Shown one piece after another: positions 1 through 8,953 of a stretch of 64,000 nucleotides of DNA. The translations under genes were made by a program, and so were the position numbers. The notes beneath the pieces are model-generated. The model had not been told where the DNA came from. It saw only the letters and a program-made list of their open reading frames with translations, and ran no database searches. The stretch spans positions 73,340 through 137,339 of the forward strand of contig JAEZCC010000042.1 in the NCBI GenBank assembly GCA_023412715.1, read 5' to 3'. The stretch's first letter is position 1. Every line of letters begins with the position of its first letter. Source of the stretch: Bacillota bacterium. GTDB lineage: Bacteria > Bacillota > Clostridia > Oscillospirales > Acutalibacteraceae.

Positions 1-2
1 TC

Positions 3-77
3 TGGACAGAGAATGGAAGGGCTGACCCCATTGCGCCGTTGGACGGGCGTTCGGCGGTGGAATCATTGCTGCAATAA
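3..77 (+). CDS. C-terminal end of an upstream protein (possibly Gfo/Idh/MocA oxidoreductase)
   Basis: An open frame runs in from the left edge and stops at TAA 75-77, just before a strong terminator. It encodes about 24 residues ending in DGRSAVESLLQ. A DGR-A-VE ending is common in Gfo/Idh/MocA-type sugar or inositol oxidoreductases, which would suit the carbohydrate setting, but this is too short for a firm family call. The close fit of stop codon and terminator is the main reason to treat it as a real gene end. Confidence 0.45.
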   Translation, partial: WTENGRADPIAPLDGRSAVESLLQ

Positions 78-80
78 AAA

Positions 81-108
81 AGAGATGGCGGAATGCCATC
101 TCTTTTTT
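81..108. terminator. Rho-independent terminator
   Basis: A 9-bp perfect stem (AGAGATGGC / GCCATCTCT) with a 5-base loop is followed by T6 and preceded by A6, so it can end transcripts from both sides: the upstream plus-strand gene and the minus-strand lacI-type gene at 178-1188. Confidence 0.85.
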
Positions 109-177
109 GGCCTGCCGCGAGGCGGGAATCCCGGCGCGGCTTCTGTGCTCCCTCCTGCCATGCCGGCGTCCGCATCG

Positions 178-1188
178 TCAGAACGCCCTGGGGGCTTTGG
201 CCGGCGGCTCGACGGAGCCGCGTTCCACCAGCTGCACGTCGAGGGTGATGTTTTCCGCCGGGGCCCCCGGATCCTCAATGTGATGGAACAGCATATCCGT
301 GGCAATCTGCGCTTTCCTTTCGATGTCCTGGCGAATCGTCGTCAGGCCGGGAATGGTGTATGCGGCAAAAAAGAGGTCGTCGAAGCCGATGACGGAGCAG
401 TCGCCGGGAATCGAAAGCCCGATTGCCTTCAGCCGGCTGATCAGCTTCAGCGCGTTCACATCGGCCGGGGCGAAAAAAGCGGTGGTCGGCTCCGGGCAGA
501 GGCAGAGGGAGCGTAAGACGTCCTCCTCCGGCAGGTCGGCAAGGATGCGGTCCTCCGACAGCGGGAAGCCGGCCCTTTCGAGGGCGTCGCGGAAGCCGAT
601 CAGCCTTTGGCGCACCACGCCGCTGGCGTTCGAATAGCTTGCGACAAAGCCGACCCGCCTGTGCCCTTTTTGCAGCAGGTATGTGGCGGCCAGTTCTCCG
701 CCTTTATAATCGTCGACCCCTACGTTGGTGATCTGCCGCACGGGGCTGTAGCTGTCGATAAAAATCAGCGGAATCTTGTTGTCGGCCTGGATCTGGCGCA
801 TGTTTTGATCGAACATGCCCAGAAAGACGGCGCCCTCCACATACCAGGAGCGCAGGCGCTTCGTGATATCCTGATAGTCCGACGCGTAATACAGCATGGG
901 CGAATAGTCGTGCGCCTGGATCCGGTGGCAGACCCGCCCGATCAAAGCCCCGTTGTAAGGGTATTCCATGGCCGAGCCGTCCCCCTGGACGATGACCGCG
1001 ATGATCCGCGACGCGTGCGAGGAGAGGCTGCGCGCGGACTGGCTCGGCACATATCCGCATTTTTCAATAATGGCCTGGATCTTTTTGATGTTGCCGTCCG
1101 AAACCTTTGAAAACTGGCCGTTCACGACGCGGGAAACCGTCATGACGCTGACGCCCGCTTCCGCGGCGATGTCTTTTAAAGTGATCAT
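178..1188 (-). CDS. LacI-family transcriptional regulator
   Basis: A 336-residue DNA-binding repressor of usual LacI length. The N-terminal helix-turn-helix reads ITLKDIAAEAGVSVMTVSRV, followed by the hinge helix (SARSLSSHASRIIAVIV, about residues 52-68) and a periplasmic-binding-protein-like effector domain to the C-terminus. It is divergent from the importer and glycosidase genes at 1653-7687, and the 464-bp gap between them contains CG-centred dyads typical of LacI-family operators. It probably represses that operon and itself in the absence of an oligosaccharide-derived inducer. The effector cannot be told from sequence. The start is ATG with GAGGT upstream. Confidence 0.92.
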   Translation of the reverse strand: MITLKDIAAEAGVSVMTVSRVVNGQFSKVSDGNIKKIQAIIEKCGYVPSQSARSLSSHASRIIAVIVQGDGSAMEYPYNGALIGRVCHRIQAHDYSPMLYYASDYQDITKRLRSWYVEGAVFLGMFDQNMRQIQADNKIPLIFIDSYSPVRQITNVGVDDYKGGELAATYLLQKGHRRVGFVASYSNASGVVRQRLIGFRDALERAGFPLSEDRILADLPEEDVLRSLCLCPEPTTAFFAPADVNALKLISRLKAIGLSIPGDCSVIGFDDLFFAAYTIPGLTTIRQDIERKAQIATDMLFHHIEDPGAPAENITLDVQLVERGSVEPPAKAPRAF

Positions 1189-1460
1189 AGCTGCCGGCGT
1201 ACCTCATTTCGCTGTTTTAAAGCTGCTGCCATCCGGTGGGAAAGCCCCGCGCAGAAAGGGCAGGCCTTTTCCGCCGGTCTGTGTTAACGATAAACTCAAA
1301 AAATACAGAGAAACCCGGCTTTGCGTCAAAGCCGAAAGCCGCGGCTGCAATTACATTATATTACATATCTTCCGGCAAGACAAGATGATCCGGAAGGATA
1401 TTTTTGTGAGTTTTTCAGGAAAGACCTTGACATTTTCCGGAAAGAGGATTATCGTATGAC

Positions 1461-1478
1461 TGTGGTTACGCTAACACA
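1461..1478. promoter_or_regulatory. Candidate LacI-family operator
   Basis: TGTGGTTACGCTAACACA is an imperfect dyad around a central CG with matching outer TGTG/CACA arms. Central CG and this length are usual for LacI-family sites. It lies midway between the divergent regulator and importer genes. Confidence 0.5.
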
Positions 1479-1603
1479 ATAAAAATACAATAATTTTTAC
1501 GATTTATTAGGATAAATAGAATAAAATATTAAAACTATTTCTATATTTTACTGCAATATAAGAACCAATATACTCAATATCGCGGAAAAATATCTGATTA
1601 TAA

Positions 1604-1617
1604 TGATATCGTTATCA
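1604..1617. promoter_or_regulatory. Candidate LacI-family operator near the importer start
   Basis: TGATATCGTTATCA is palindromic except for one base pair next to the central CG. It lies about 35 bp before the start of the first permease gene. The core TATCGTTA recurs as its reverse complement TAACGATA at 1285-1292, which supports a repeated binding site for the adjacent LacI-type protein. Confidence 0.6.
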
Positions 1618-1652
1618 CAACTTATTTTTGCTTTTGGAAAAGAGGCCACAGC

Positions 1653-2630
1653 ATGAAGATGAATAACACTGCCGTTCCGGCGGCCGGCGGCCGGGGAAAA
1701 GGGAGAATGGACGCGGCGCTGGGCGGCACTGGGCGGCGGATATGGAAAAACGGCGGCCTGTATCTGCTGATACTGCCCGCGCTCATCCTTTCGTTCTGCT
1801 TTGCTTACATACCGATGTACGGCATCCTGATTGCGTTTAAGGATTACCGCAACACCCTGGGAATTCTGGGGAGCCCGTGGGCAAGCCCGTGGTACAAGTA
1901 TTTTCTGAAATTTTTCAACTCGTACCAGTTCTGGCCGACGATCCGGAACACTCTGCTGATCAGCCTGTACGGGCTTGCGGCGTCTTTTCCGCTGCCGATT
2001 CTTCTGGCTTTGATTATCAATCAGATGCGTGCAAAACGCTTTAAACGGGTGTTCCAGACGGTTTCTTATCTTCCGCATTTCATCTCTACGGTCGTCATGG
2101 TGGGGCTGCTGCTGATTCTGCTTTCCCCGAGCACGGGGCTGATTGGGAACATCTTCCGCATGTTCGGCGCGGACGCGCCCAACCTGATGGGAAGCCCGGA
2201 CGCGTTCAGCAGCGTTTACGTCTGGTCGGACGTCTGGCAGCACACCGGGTGGGACAGCATCATTTACGTTGCGGCGCTGTCCGCGGTCGACCCGGCCCTG
2301 TATGAGGCGGCCACGGTCGACGGGGCCAGCCGGTGGCAGAAGATGCGCTATATGGATTTGCCGATGCTGATGCCGACGGCCGCCATTCTGCTGATTATGC
2401 GGGTCGGGAACATCATGGGGCTGGGCTTCGAAAAAGTCTACCTCATGCAGAACGACCTGAACAACTCCGCAAGCGAGATCATCTCCACCTATGTTTACAA
2501 GATCGGGATTATCAGCAGCCAGTACAGCTATTCCTCGGCAATCAACCTTTTCAATACGGTCGTCAACTTTATCCTGCTTATCATCGTCAACCAGATCTCC
2601 AAAAAACTCAGCGACAACAGCCTTTGGTAA
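1653..2630 (+). CDS. ABC transporter permease, LplB/YteP type
   Basis: A 325-residue inner-membrane permease of the carbohydrate uptake type used with large lipoprotein binding proteins. Hydrophobic segments begin near residue 33 (LYLLILPALILSFCFAYIPM) and continue through about six helices. The cytoplasmic EAA-type loop, which contacts the ATPase, is seen as ALYEAATVDGASRWQKMRYM around residues 212-231. It is the first gene of an operon with a second permease, a binding protein and a GH31 enzyme. No ATPase gene is in the operon, so a shared MsmX/UgpC-type ATPase is presumed. ATG start with AAGAGG upstream. Confidence 0.93.
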   Translation: MKMNNTAVPAAGGRGKGRMDAALGGTGRRIWKNGGLYLLILPALILSFCFAYIPMYGILIAFKDYRNTLGILGSPWASPWYKYFLKFFNSYQFWPTIRNTLLISLYGLAASFPLPILLALIINQMRAKRFKRVFQTVSYLPHFISTVVMVGLLLILLSPSTGLIGNIFRMFGADAPNLMGSPDAFSSVYVWSDVWQHTGWDSIIYVAALSAVDPALYEAATVDGASRWQKMRYMDLPMLMPTAAILLIMRVGNIMGLGFEKVYLMQNDLNNSASEIISTYVYKIGIISSQYSYSSAINLFNTVVNFILLIIVNQISKKLSDNSLW

Positions 2631-2647
2631 GAAAGGAGGAAAAATTC

Positions 2648-3559
2648 ATGACAAATCCGACTGCGGCAACGGAACGCCCCGGCCCGCGGAATAATTCCGA
2701 TGTCGTGTTCCGCGCCGTTGTGTACGGGCTGGCCATCCTCAGCATGGTTGTGATTCTGTATCCTTTGTATTTCATCGTCATCGCGTCGTTCAGCGATCCC
2801 ACCAATGTGGCGAACGGCTACGTCTGGCTGTACCCGAAGGGCTTCACCCTGGACGGCTACACCGAACTGGCAAAACAGGCCGACCTCTGGCAGGGGTATG
2901 TCAACACGGTCCTCTACACCGTCGTGGGGACGGCGATCGGGCTGGCGGTAAACATTCCCGTGGCGTATGCGCTTTCCCGCAGGGACCTGGTCGGGCGCAG
3001 ATTTTTCTCCTTTTTCTTCCTGTTCACCATGTTCTTCAGCGGCGGGCTGGTCCCGACCTTCCTGACCGTGCAGCAGTTCCACCTGTACAACACGTTCTGG
3101 GTGATTGTGCTTCCGTTTTCCGTTTCGGTTTACGACGTCATTGTGGCGCGCACCTTCTTCCAGACCAGCATCCCTCTGGAGCTCTGGGACGCGGCGCAGA
3201 TCGACGGCTGCGGAAACCTGCGGTATTTCTTCCGGATTGCGCTGCCGCTCTCGAAAGCCATTGTGGCCGTGCTGGGCCTGTGGATCGCCGTAGGCATCTG
3301 GAATTCCTATTTTACGGCTTTGATTTACTTGAAGGATCAGGCTTTGTACCCGCTGCAGCTGATTCTGAGGAACATTCTGGTCACCAACCAGATGCAGTCG
3401 GCCATGGGCACCGGCGAGGCGGCGCAGATTGCCCTGCGCAAGGCCAATCTTCTTCGCTACTCGTCCATTCTTGTGTCGACCGTGCCCATCATGTGCGTTT
3501 ACCCGTTCGTGCAGAAGTATTTCAACCAGGGAGTTATGATCGGTGCAGTAAAAGGTTAA
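2648..3559 (+). CDS. ABC transporter permease, LplC/YtcP type
   Basis: The partner permease of the importer, 303 residues from the ATG behind GAAAGGAGG. It has about six membrane helices (first at VVYGLAILSMVVILYPLYF) and the EAA-type loop ELWDAAQIDGCGNLRYFFRI. The C-terminus ends in the family-typical FVQKYFNQGVMIGAVKG. It starts 17 bases after the first permease. Longer reading upstream in the same frame overlaps the first permease and lacks a ribosome site, so it is rejected. Confidence 0.93.
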   Translation: MTNPTAATERPGPRNNSDVVFRAVVYGLAILSMVVILYPLYFIVIASFSDPTNVANGYVWLYPKGFTLDGYTELAKQADLWQGYVNTVLYTVVGTAIGLAVNIPVAYALSRRDLVGRRFFSFFFLFTMFFSGGLVPTFLTVQQFHLYNTFWVIVLPFSVSVYDVIVARTFFQTSIPLELWDAAQIDGCGNLRYFFRIALPLSKAIVAVLGLWIAVGIWNSYFTALIYLKDQALYPLQLILRNILVTNQMQSAMGTGEAAQIALRKANLLRYSSILVSTVPIMCVYPFVQKYFNQGVMIGAVKG

Positions 3560-3607
3560 ATCCTGTAGCTGAGACGATAAATTTTTACTGAAAGAGGAGC
3601 GAGTGAA

Positions 3608-5206
3608 ATGAGGAAAAAGGCAAAATGGCTGTCTGCTCTGCTGGCGGGCGCTGTTTGCGCGGCGTCGCTGGCCGGGTGCGGCACGGGAGGCGGGAATCCC
3701 GCCTCTGAAGCAGCGAGCAAGGCCGCTGGCAGCACCGCCGCGTCTGTGCAGCCGGTGACCCTCAAGGTGCTGACGACACGGTGGGGCAGCATGGGCGATT
3801 CCTTTACCAAGAACAAATTTTTAGTCGACGCTGAAAAAACCGCCAACGTCCACATCGAGTGGCAGGTCCAGTCCCTGAACGACTGGAGCGAACAAAAGTC
3901 CATCATGCTGGCGAGCGGCCAGCTGCCGGACGTCATTTTCGGCGACCAGACGTTTTCGTCGGAAGATATTGTGAACAACCTGGACTTTTTCCGGCCGCTG
4001 GACGAGATCATCAGCCAGTACATGCCGAATTATCAGAAGGCCATCACCGAAATGCCGAAGCTGAAGCAGGTCTCGGTCTTCCCGGACGGCAAGATGTATT
4101 CGCTGGCGAAGAACCTGCCCGCGCGCCCGAAAATCCGCAACCAGCCGGTCATCAACAAGACGTGGCTCACCAAGCTGGGCCTGAAAGAGCCGACCAATCT
4201 GGACGAACTGGAAACCGTGCTGAAGGCGTTCAAGGATAAGGACCCGAACGGCAACGGCAAGAAGGACGAAATCCCGATTGCGGGCGTCGCGAAGGGCGTT
4301 GAAACGGATCTTCTGAATCCGTTCGGAATCACCGACGCCTACGACAACGGGTTTATCCTGCAGGACGGCAAGCCGGTTTACTTCCGCGCCTCCGAGAATT
4401 ATAAGGCGGGCGTCAAATGGCTCAACAAGCTGTACAGCGGGGGCCTGATCGACAAAGAAGCCTTTACGCAGGACGGTACCATGCTTTCTGCAAAGCAGCA
4501 GGACGCCAACGCCGCGCGCGTCGGCTTTACCTACCAGTGGACGCCCGACGCGGTCTTCGGCAAGTGGAGCGACCAGTATGAGGCGATTGCGCCGCTCGCG
4601 GGGCCGGACGGCAAGCGGTACGCCGGCGGGGATCCGAACGGGTACAGCAGCATCACGCGCAACGAGGTGGAGATTTCGCAGTCGTGCAAGGATCCGGAGG
4701 CCGCCGCCCGCTGGGTCGATCTGTTCTACACGGGCGAGGCGAGCATCCAGAATTTCTGGGGCGCCATCGGCACGGTGATCCAGAAAAACAGCGACGGGAC
4801 CTATCAGCTGATGGATCCGCCGGCGGGGACCAGCGCGGACGCATGGTATTGGGACCAGAGCCTGCGCGATTTCGGCCCGAAGTATGTCCCGGCAGATTTT
4901 CAGTCCAAAATAAAGCTTTCCGCCAAGAGCGGCGACGGGCTGAAGCTTGAAATCGCCAAGCTGGGCGACCAGTACGTGACCGAGCCTTTCCCGGACGTCA
5001 TGCACACCACCGAGGAATACTCGCAGCTGCCCAACCTGTCGACCGATATCGGGAACTACGCCACCTCCATGTTCGCAAAATGGGTCACCAAGGGCGGGGT
5101 CGATCAGGACTGGGACGCATACCTCAAGAAGCTGAACGACATGGGCCTGCAGCAGTATGTAAAAATTCAGACGGACGCCTACACCCGCTATACGAGCGTG
5201 AAATAA
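3608..5206 (+). CDS. Extracellular solute-binding lipoprotein (LipO/LplA type)
   Basis: A 532-residue binding protein, long as usual for partners of LplB/LplC permeases. The N-terminus has a lipoprotein signal peptide ending in the lipobox LAGC, so the mature protein starts at Cys24 anchored in the membrane. A Ser/Ala/Gly-rich linker follows. A calcium-loop-like segment DPNGNGKKDEIPI lies near residues 213-225. Together with the two permeases it should bring in an oligosaccharide, which the downstream GH31 enzyme then hydrolyses. The sugar is not identifiable from sequence. RBS AGAGGAG. Confidence 0.93.
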   Translation: MRKKAKWLSALLAGAVCAASLAGCGTGGGNPASEAASKAAGSTAASVQPVTLKVLTTRWGSMGDSFTKNKFLVDAEKTANVHIEWQVQSLNDWSEQKSIMLASGQLPDVIFGDQTFSSEDIVNNLDFFRPLDEIISQYMPNYQKAITEMPKLKQVSVFPDGKMYSLAKNLPARPKIRNQPVINKTWLTKLGLKEPTNLDELETVLKAFKDKDPNGNGKKDEIPIAGVAKGVETDLLNPFGITDAYDNGFILQDGKPVYFRASENYKAGVKWLNKLYSGGLIDKEAFTQDGTMLSAKQQDANAARVGFTYQWTPDAVFGKWSDQYEAIAPLAGPDGKRYAGGDPNGYSSITRNEVEISQSCKDPEAAARWVDLFYTGEASIQNFWGAIGTVIQKNSDGTYQLMDPPAGTSADAWYWDQSLRDFGPKYVPADFQSKIKLSAKSGDGLKLEIAKLGDQYVTEPFPDVMHTTEEYSQLPNLSTDIGNYATSMFAKWVTKGGVDQDWDAYLKKLNDMGLQQYVKIQTDAYTRYTSVK

Positions 5207-5233
5207 CGCGTCTTTTCGGCGGTTCGGTTTCAG

Positions 5234-5264
5234 GGAAGGGCGGGCTGCCTGGCCTGCCCTTTCC
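5234..5264 (+). other. Intergenic hairpin after the binding-protein gene
   Basis: GGAAGGGCGGGC pairs with GCCTGCCCTTTCC with one bulge. No U-run follows. Such hairpins behind binding-protein genes commonly protect the upstream mRNA and lower expression of the downstream gene; that role is inferred here. Confidence 0.5.
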
Positions 5265-5302
5265 ATTGATGCGGAAAAATTATCAGTTTGAGGAGAATAG
5301 GA

Positions 5303-7687
5303 ATGGATTACACGGCTCAATTGGAATGTCGGCCCTGTGCGGACAGCAAAGCGATGGTTCAGGGCGACAGATATCGCTTTACCGTTCTGACTCCTTTTCT
5401 TATCAGAATGGAATACAGCCTTACGGGGAATTTCGAAGATCATGCCACACAGGTCGTGCTGAACCGCAATTTTTCCGTTCCGCCGTTCTCCACGAAAGAA
5501 AAAGGCGACCTCCTCGTCTTAAGGACGGAAGGCTTCACGCTGATTTATCACAAGGATCTCGGCTTTACCAGAAGCGGGCTGCAGGTGAAAGCCGCGGGGA
5601 ACTACAGCCTTCACCGCAGCGTCTGGCGCATGGGGGAGAAGCCCGACGATCTGCGCGGCACGGCGCGGACCCTCGACAATATCGACGGCGGCATCCCCCT
5701 GGATCACGGAATCCAGTCCAGGGACGGGTGGTCGCTGATGGACGATACCGGCTCCCTTCTCCTTACGGAAGACGGGTGGGTGCGGCCGCGCCCGGGGGAC
5801 GAAACGGCCGACCTGTATTTCTTCGCCTACGGCCACGATTACCTGCGCTGCCTGCGGGACTATTACCGCCTTACGGGAGCCCCCCCGCTTCTGCCCCGCT
5901 ATGCGCTGGGCAACTGGTGGAGCCGCTACCACCGCTATACGGAATGGGAGTACAAAACCCTGATGAAGCGCTTCGAACGGGAAGAAATCCCTTTTACCGT
6001 CTCCGTGCTGGACATGGACTGGCATATCACGCAGGTCGACCCGGCTTACGGCACCGGCTGGACTGGCTATACGTGGAACCGGGAGCTGATCCCGGAGCCG
6101 GAGGAATTCCTCGCCTGGCTTCATGAAAACGGATTTCACGTGACGCTGAACATCCACCCCGCCGACGGCGTCCGCCCGCACGAAGCGTGCTACGAACGTC
6201 TGGCGCGGGCTTTGAACATGGACCCGGCGGAGAGGGAAACGATTCGGTTCGACAGTTCGGACCGGAAGGCTCTGGAAGCCTGGCTGCGGTATGTCCTGCA
6301 CCCGTTGGAGGACGAGGGCGTCGATTTCTGGTGGATTGACTGGCAGCAGGGCAACTGCAGCGACCTTCCCGGGCTGGATCCCCTTTGGGTGCTGAACCAT
6401 TTCTGTTACCTGGACAACGGGCGGGCGGGGAAGACGCCGCTGACGCTTTCCCGCTACGCCGGCCCGGGCAGCCACCGTTACCCCATTGGGTTTTCGGGCG
6501 ACACCGTCGTTTCGTGGGCGTCCCTGGACTTTCAGCCGTACTTTACGGCGACGGCGGCCAATATCGGGTACGGCTGGTGGAGCCACGACATCGGCGGCCA
6601 TATGAAAGGGAGCGGCAACGAAGAGCTTGAGACGCGGTGGATTCAGTTCGGGGCCTTTTCTCCAATCCTGCGGCTGCACAGCTCGGCCAATCCGTTCAGC
6701 GGCAAAGAGCCCTGGCAGTACGGCCCGGAAGCGGAAGCGGTGATGAAAAAATTTCTGCGGCTCCGACACCGGATGATTCCCTATCTGTACACCATGAACC
6801 GAATCAACCACCGCGACGGCATTCCGCTGATTCTGCCGATGTATTACCGCAGCCCGGAGGTGCCGGAGGCGTATTGCGTCCCGAACGAATACTGGTTTGG
6901 AACGCAGATGATCGCCTGTCCCATCACGCGGCCCGCGGACCGTGCTTTTGGGACCGCGAAGTTCGCGGGGTGGCTGCCCGAGGGCGTCTGGTTCGACTTT
7001 TTTACGGGAATGCGCTACGAGGGCGGGCGCCGGATCAATTTTTACCGTCCTCTGGACAGGATCCCCGTTTTTGCCAAGGCCGGCGCGATTGTCCCCCTGT
7101 CGGGCGACGCGGGGAATACCGCCGCAAATCCGCGGGCGCTTGAAATCCGCATTTTTCCGGGGGCGGACGGCCGGTTCGATCTCTATGAGGATGACGGCAG
7201 CGGGAAAAGGGAGGAATGCTGGGCGAAAACGGGCCTCGCCCTCCGGTGGGGCCGCGGCGCAAGCTTTACGGCGGGGCCCGCAGAGGGCAACCTTCCGGCG
7301 CTGCCGCAGGAGCGGTCCTACACGCTCTCCTTTGTCGGGGTGGAGGAGGCTTCCGCCACGGCCGAGGTGGACGGCCGCGAGGTCCCCTGCTCGGTATCCT
7401 ATGATGATGCGGCTTCCACGCTACGCGTGACCGTCACGAAAGTCCCTGTTTCCGGAAAGCTTCAGGTCGTGCTGGGCAAAGCCGCCGTTGCCGGCAATCG
7501 GCCCGCCGGGCGAATCTTCGATTTTCTGCGCCGCGCCCAGATCCCAGACGAACTGAAAGAAGCCGTTTACGGATGCGTGCAGGCGGCGGAGCGCGGCAAA
7601 AACCTGAAATTCGCTATCGGGATGCTCCAGTCCATGGGGTTGTCGGACGACCTGCTGGGCAATCTTTTCGAGATTCTGCTGGCGTGA
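5303..7687 (+). CDS. Glycoside hydrolase family 31 (alpha-glucosidase/alpha-xylosidase-like)
   Basis: A 794-residue cytoplasmic retaining glycosidase with no signal peptide. The barrel begins near residue 195 (ALGNWWSRYHRYTEWEYKTLM). The nucleophile segment reads GVDFWWIDWQQG, with Asp as predicted nucleophile, and the acid/base segment reads GFSGDTVVSW. The substrate-binding stretch YGWWSHDIGGHMKG is also typical. The WIDWQQG form belongs to a branch of GH31 that is not closely tied to one substrate, so specificity is open. The C-terminal part has beta-sandwich domains and an extra helical tail of about 55 residues. I use ATG 5303 behind AGGAG rather than the in-frame TTG 5288. Likely processes the sugar imported by the upstream ABC system. 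Confidence 0.92.
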   Translation: MDYTAQLECRPCADSKAMVQGDRYRFTVLTPFLIRMEYSLTGNFEDHATQVVLNRNFSVPPFSTKEKGDLLVLRTEGFTLIYHKDLGFTRSGLQVKAAGNYSLHRSVWRMGEKPDDLRGTARTLDNIDGGIPLDHGIQSRDGWSLMDDTGSLLLTEDGWVRPRPGDETADLYFFAYGHDYLRCLRDYYRLTGAPPLLPRYALGNWWSRYHRYTEWEYKTLMKRFEREEIPFTVSVLDMDWHITQVDPAYGTGWTGYTWNRELIPEPEEFLAWLHENGFHVTLNIHPADGVRPHEACYERLARALNMDPAERETIRFDSSDRKALEAWLRYVLHPLEDEGVDFWWIDWQQGNCSDLPGLDPLWVLNHFCYLDNGRAGKTPLTLSRYAGPGSHRYPIGFSGDTVVSWASLDFQPYFTATAANIGYGWWSHDIGGHMKGSGNEELETRWIQFGAFSPILRLHSSANPFSGKEPWQYGPEAEAVMKKFLRLRHRMIPYLYTMNRINHRDGIPLILPMYYRSPEVPEAYCVPNEYWFGTQMIACPITRPADRAFGTAKFAGWLPEGVWFDFFTGMRYEGGRRINFYRPLDRIPVFAKAGAIVPLSGDAGNTAANPRALEIRIFPGADGRFDLYEDDGSGKREECWAKTGLALRWGRGASFTAGPAEGNLPALPQERSYTLSFVGVEEASATAEVDGREVPCSVSYDDAASTLRVTVTKVPVSGKLQVVLGKAAVAGNRPAGRIFDFLRRAQIPDELKEAVYGCVQAAERGKNLKFAIGMLQSMGLSDDLLGNLFEILLA

Positions 7688-7830
7688 GCGCGAAGCCGGC
7701 ATCTCTTCTTTCGCGGCCGCTCCGCTTGACCGGTTCGTTTTATCGTGCGGATTCCGCACGGTCGGCCAAAAATCCGACGTGATTGATTATGAGCTATCAT
7801 GATTGGAATGGATAGAATGGCTGCAATCAG

Positions 7831-7880
7831 CTTACAGGCCCGTCTTATGACAGCCAAGACAGGCCTGTAAGTATTTTTAT
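7831..7880 (+). terminator. Terminator of the GH31 operon
   Basis: CTTACAGGCCCGTCTT (7831-7846) pairs with AAGACAGGCCTGTAAG (7856-7871) with one mismatch over 16 bp, followed by the T-rich TATTTTTAT. Confidence 0.75.
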
Positions 7881-8081
7881 CAGAATACAACAAGATCTTT
7901 CACACATTTATTGTATAATAGCCATAAATTCCAATGCGGTTTTACAGGATAGAACGTCGCGTTTATGGATTTTATCTTTAAAATTTATTTTCAGAGAATA
8001 TAAATAAGCGTCACCTGTATGGCAAGAATCAAAGAGTTATTCCTGAAACGGGACGGGAATCGCGCAATGATGGAAAATCAC

Positions 8082-8110
8082 TTGCATACTTATGATGCTT
8101 TTGCTATAAT
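8082..8110 (+). promoter_or_regulatory. Sigma-A-type promoter of the DeoR gene
   Basis: TTGCAT and TATAAT are separated by exactly 17 bases, about 58 bases before the proposed start codon. Confidence 0.75.
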
Positions 8111-8167
8111 ATCATTTAGATAGAGTTAAAAACAAGCATATCTGTCATAACTGTGCAAAAGAGTGAT

Positions 8168-8953
8168 ATGATGTTTTCTGAACAGAGACAAGCGAAAATC
8201 ATGCAGCTGCTTAAGGAATATAATGAAGTCACGGTCGGTTCGCTGACTTCAATTCTCTCTGTGTCGGAGGCAACGGTCAGACGTGATTTGGAAACCTTGG
8301 AAAAAATGAACTTCCTCCACCGTACGCACGGCGGAGCTGTTTTAATTTCGGATAATTCCCCGGATGTCCGCGCCATTGTGAACCAGACAAACGGCATATC
8401 GGAAAGCAGCGACAACATCGGCAAGACGGCGGTCAGGCTCCTGGTGAAGGACGAGGTTATTGCGATTGGCCCGGGAGAACTGGGGCAGGCTTTCGCCAGA
8501 AATATTCCCGGCGATTTTTCGTGTACGGTTATTACGAACGATGCTTTAATCATGCTGGGGCTGCTGAAGCGCCCTTCCGTGAAAGTCGTCATGGTTGGGG
8601 GCGCGATGCTCAGGGAATCGGACGACGACATTTTTGCGTCCGGCGAACTGGCGATAGAAATATTGGATGAGCTGCATGTCGACAAGGCCTTTTTAAGCGT
8701 CAGCGGGATCGATCTCGAAAAGGGGCTGACGATTAAAAATTACGAGCATGCGCTGATTTGGAAAAAATTGAAGAAAATTTCCAACGAAACAATTATCCTT
8801 GCAAAACCGGAAGCCTTTGACAAAAAGGACTTTATCAAATTAATGCCGGTTGATGAAATAAAAAAAATTATTTCAAGCAAAGATGTCAGTGACAAATATA
8901 AAAAATATTTCTTTGAGCATGGCATTCCGCTGTATACGGGCCTGGATCTGTAA
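8168..8953 (+). CDS. DeoR/GlpR-family transcriptional regulator
   Basis: A 261-residue repressor-type protein. The N-terminal winged helix reads QAKIMQLLKEYNEVTVGSLTSILSVSEATVRRDL with the family-typical ATVRRDLETLE and HRTHGGAVL. The C-terminal sugar-phosphate-binding domain (about residues 75-245) contains IGPGELGQAFA, a divergent version of the usual IxxGxT phosphate site, and DKAFLSVSGID. It precedes the RbsA-type and polyol genes and probably controls them; a 12-bp inverted repeat at 11089-11133 is a candidate site. The upstream GTG 8153 is an alternative start. Neither start has a strong ribosome site. Confidence 0.88.
   Translation: MMFSEQRQAKIMQLLKEYNEVTVGSLTSILSVSEATVRRDLETLEKMNFLHRTHGGAVLISDNSPDVRAIVNQTNGISESSDNIGKTAVRLLVKDEVIAIGPGELGQAFARNIPGDFSCTVITNDALIMLGLLKRPSVKVVMVGGAMLRESDDDIFASGELAIEILDELHVDKAFLSVSGIDLEKGLTIKNYEHALIWKKLKKISNETIILAKPEAFDKKDFIKLMPVDEIKKIISSKDVSDKYKKYFFEHGIPLYTGLDL

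Larger units (their letters stand above)
1189..1652. other. Divergent regulatory region without a gene
   Basis: This AT-rich 464-bp gap separates the lacI-type gene from the ABC importer operon. It holds three copies of a CG-centred motif: TTAACGATAA at 1284-1293, the 18-bp dyad at 1461-1478 and TGATATCGTTATCA at 1604-1617. No credible ORF is present. Promoters for both directions must lie here, but I could not fix -35/-10 pairs with confidence. Confidence 0.7.
7688..8167. other. Intergenic region with terminator and DeoR promoter
   Basis: No gene is seen in this stretch. It holds the terminator of the GH31 operon at 7831-7880 and a near-consensus promoter at 8082-8110 for the DeoR-type gene. 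The AT-rich middle part, 7880-8040, shows nothing else that I can support. Confidence 0.6.

Noticed and set aside
3821..5443. Open frame of 540 codons on the minus strand opposite the solute-binding protein gene
   Set aside because: The plus strand encodes a lipoprotein with clear signal peptide and family features. The minus-strand product has no recognisable domain and no ribosome site.
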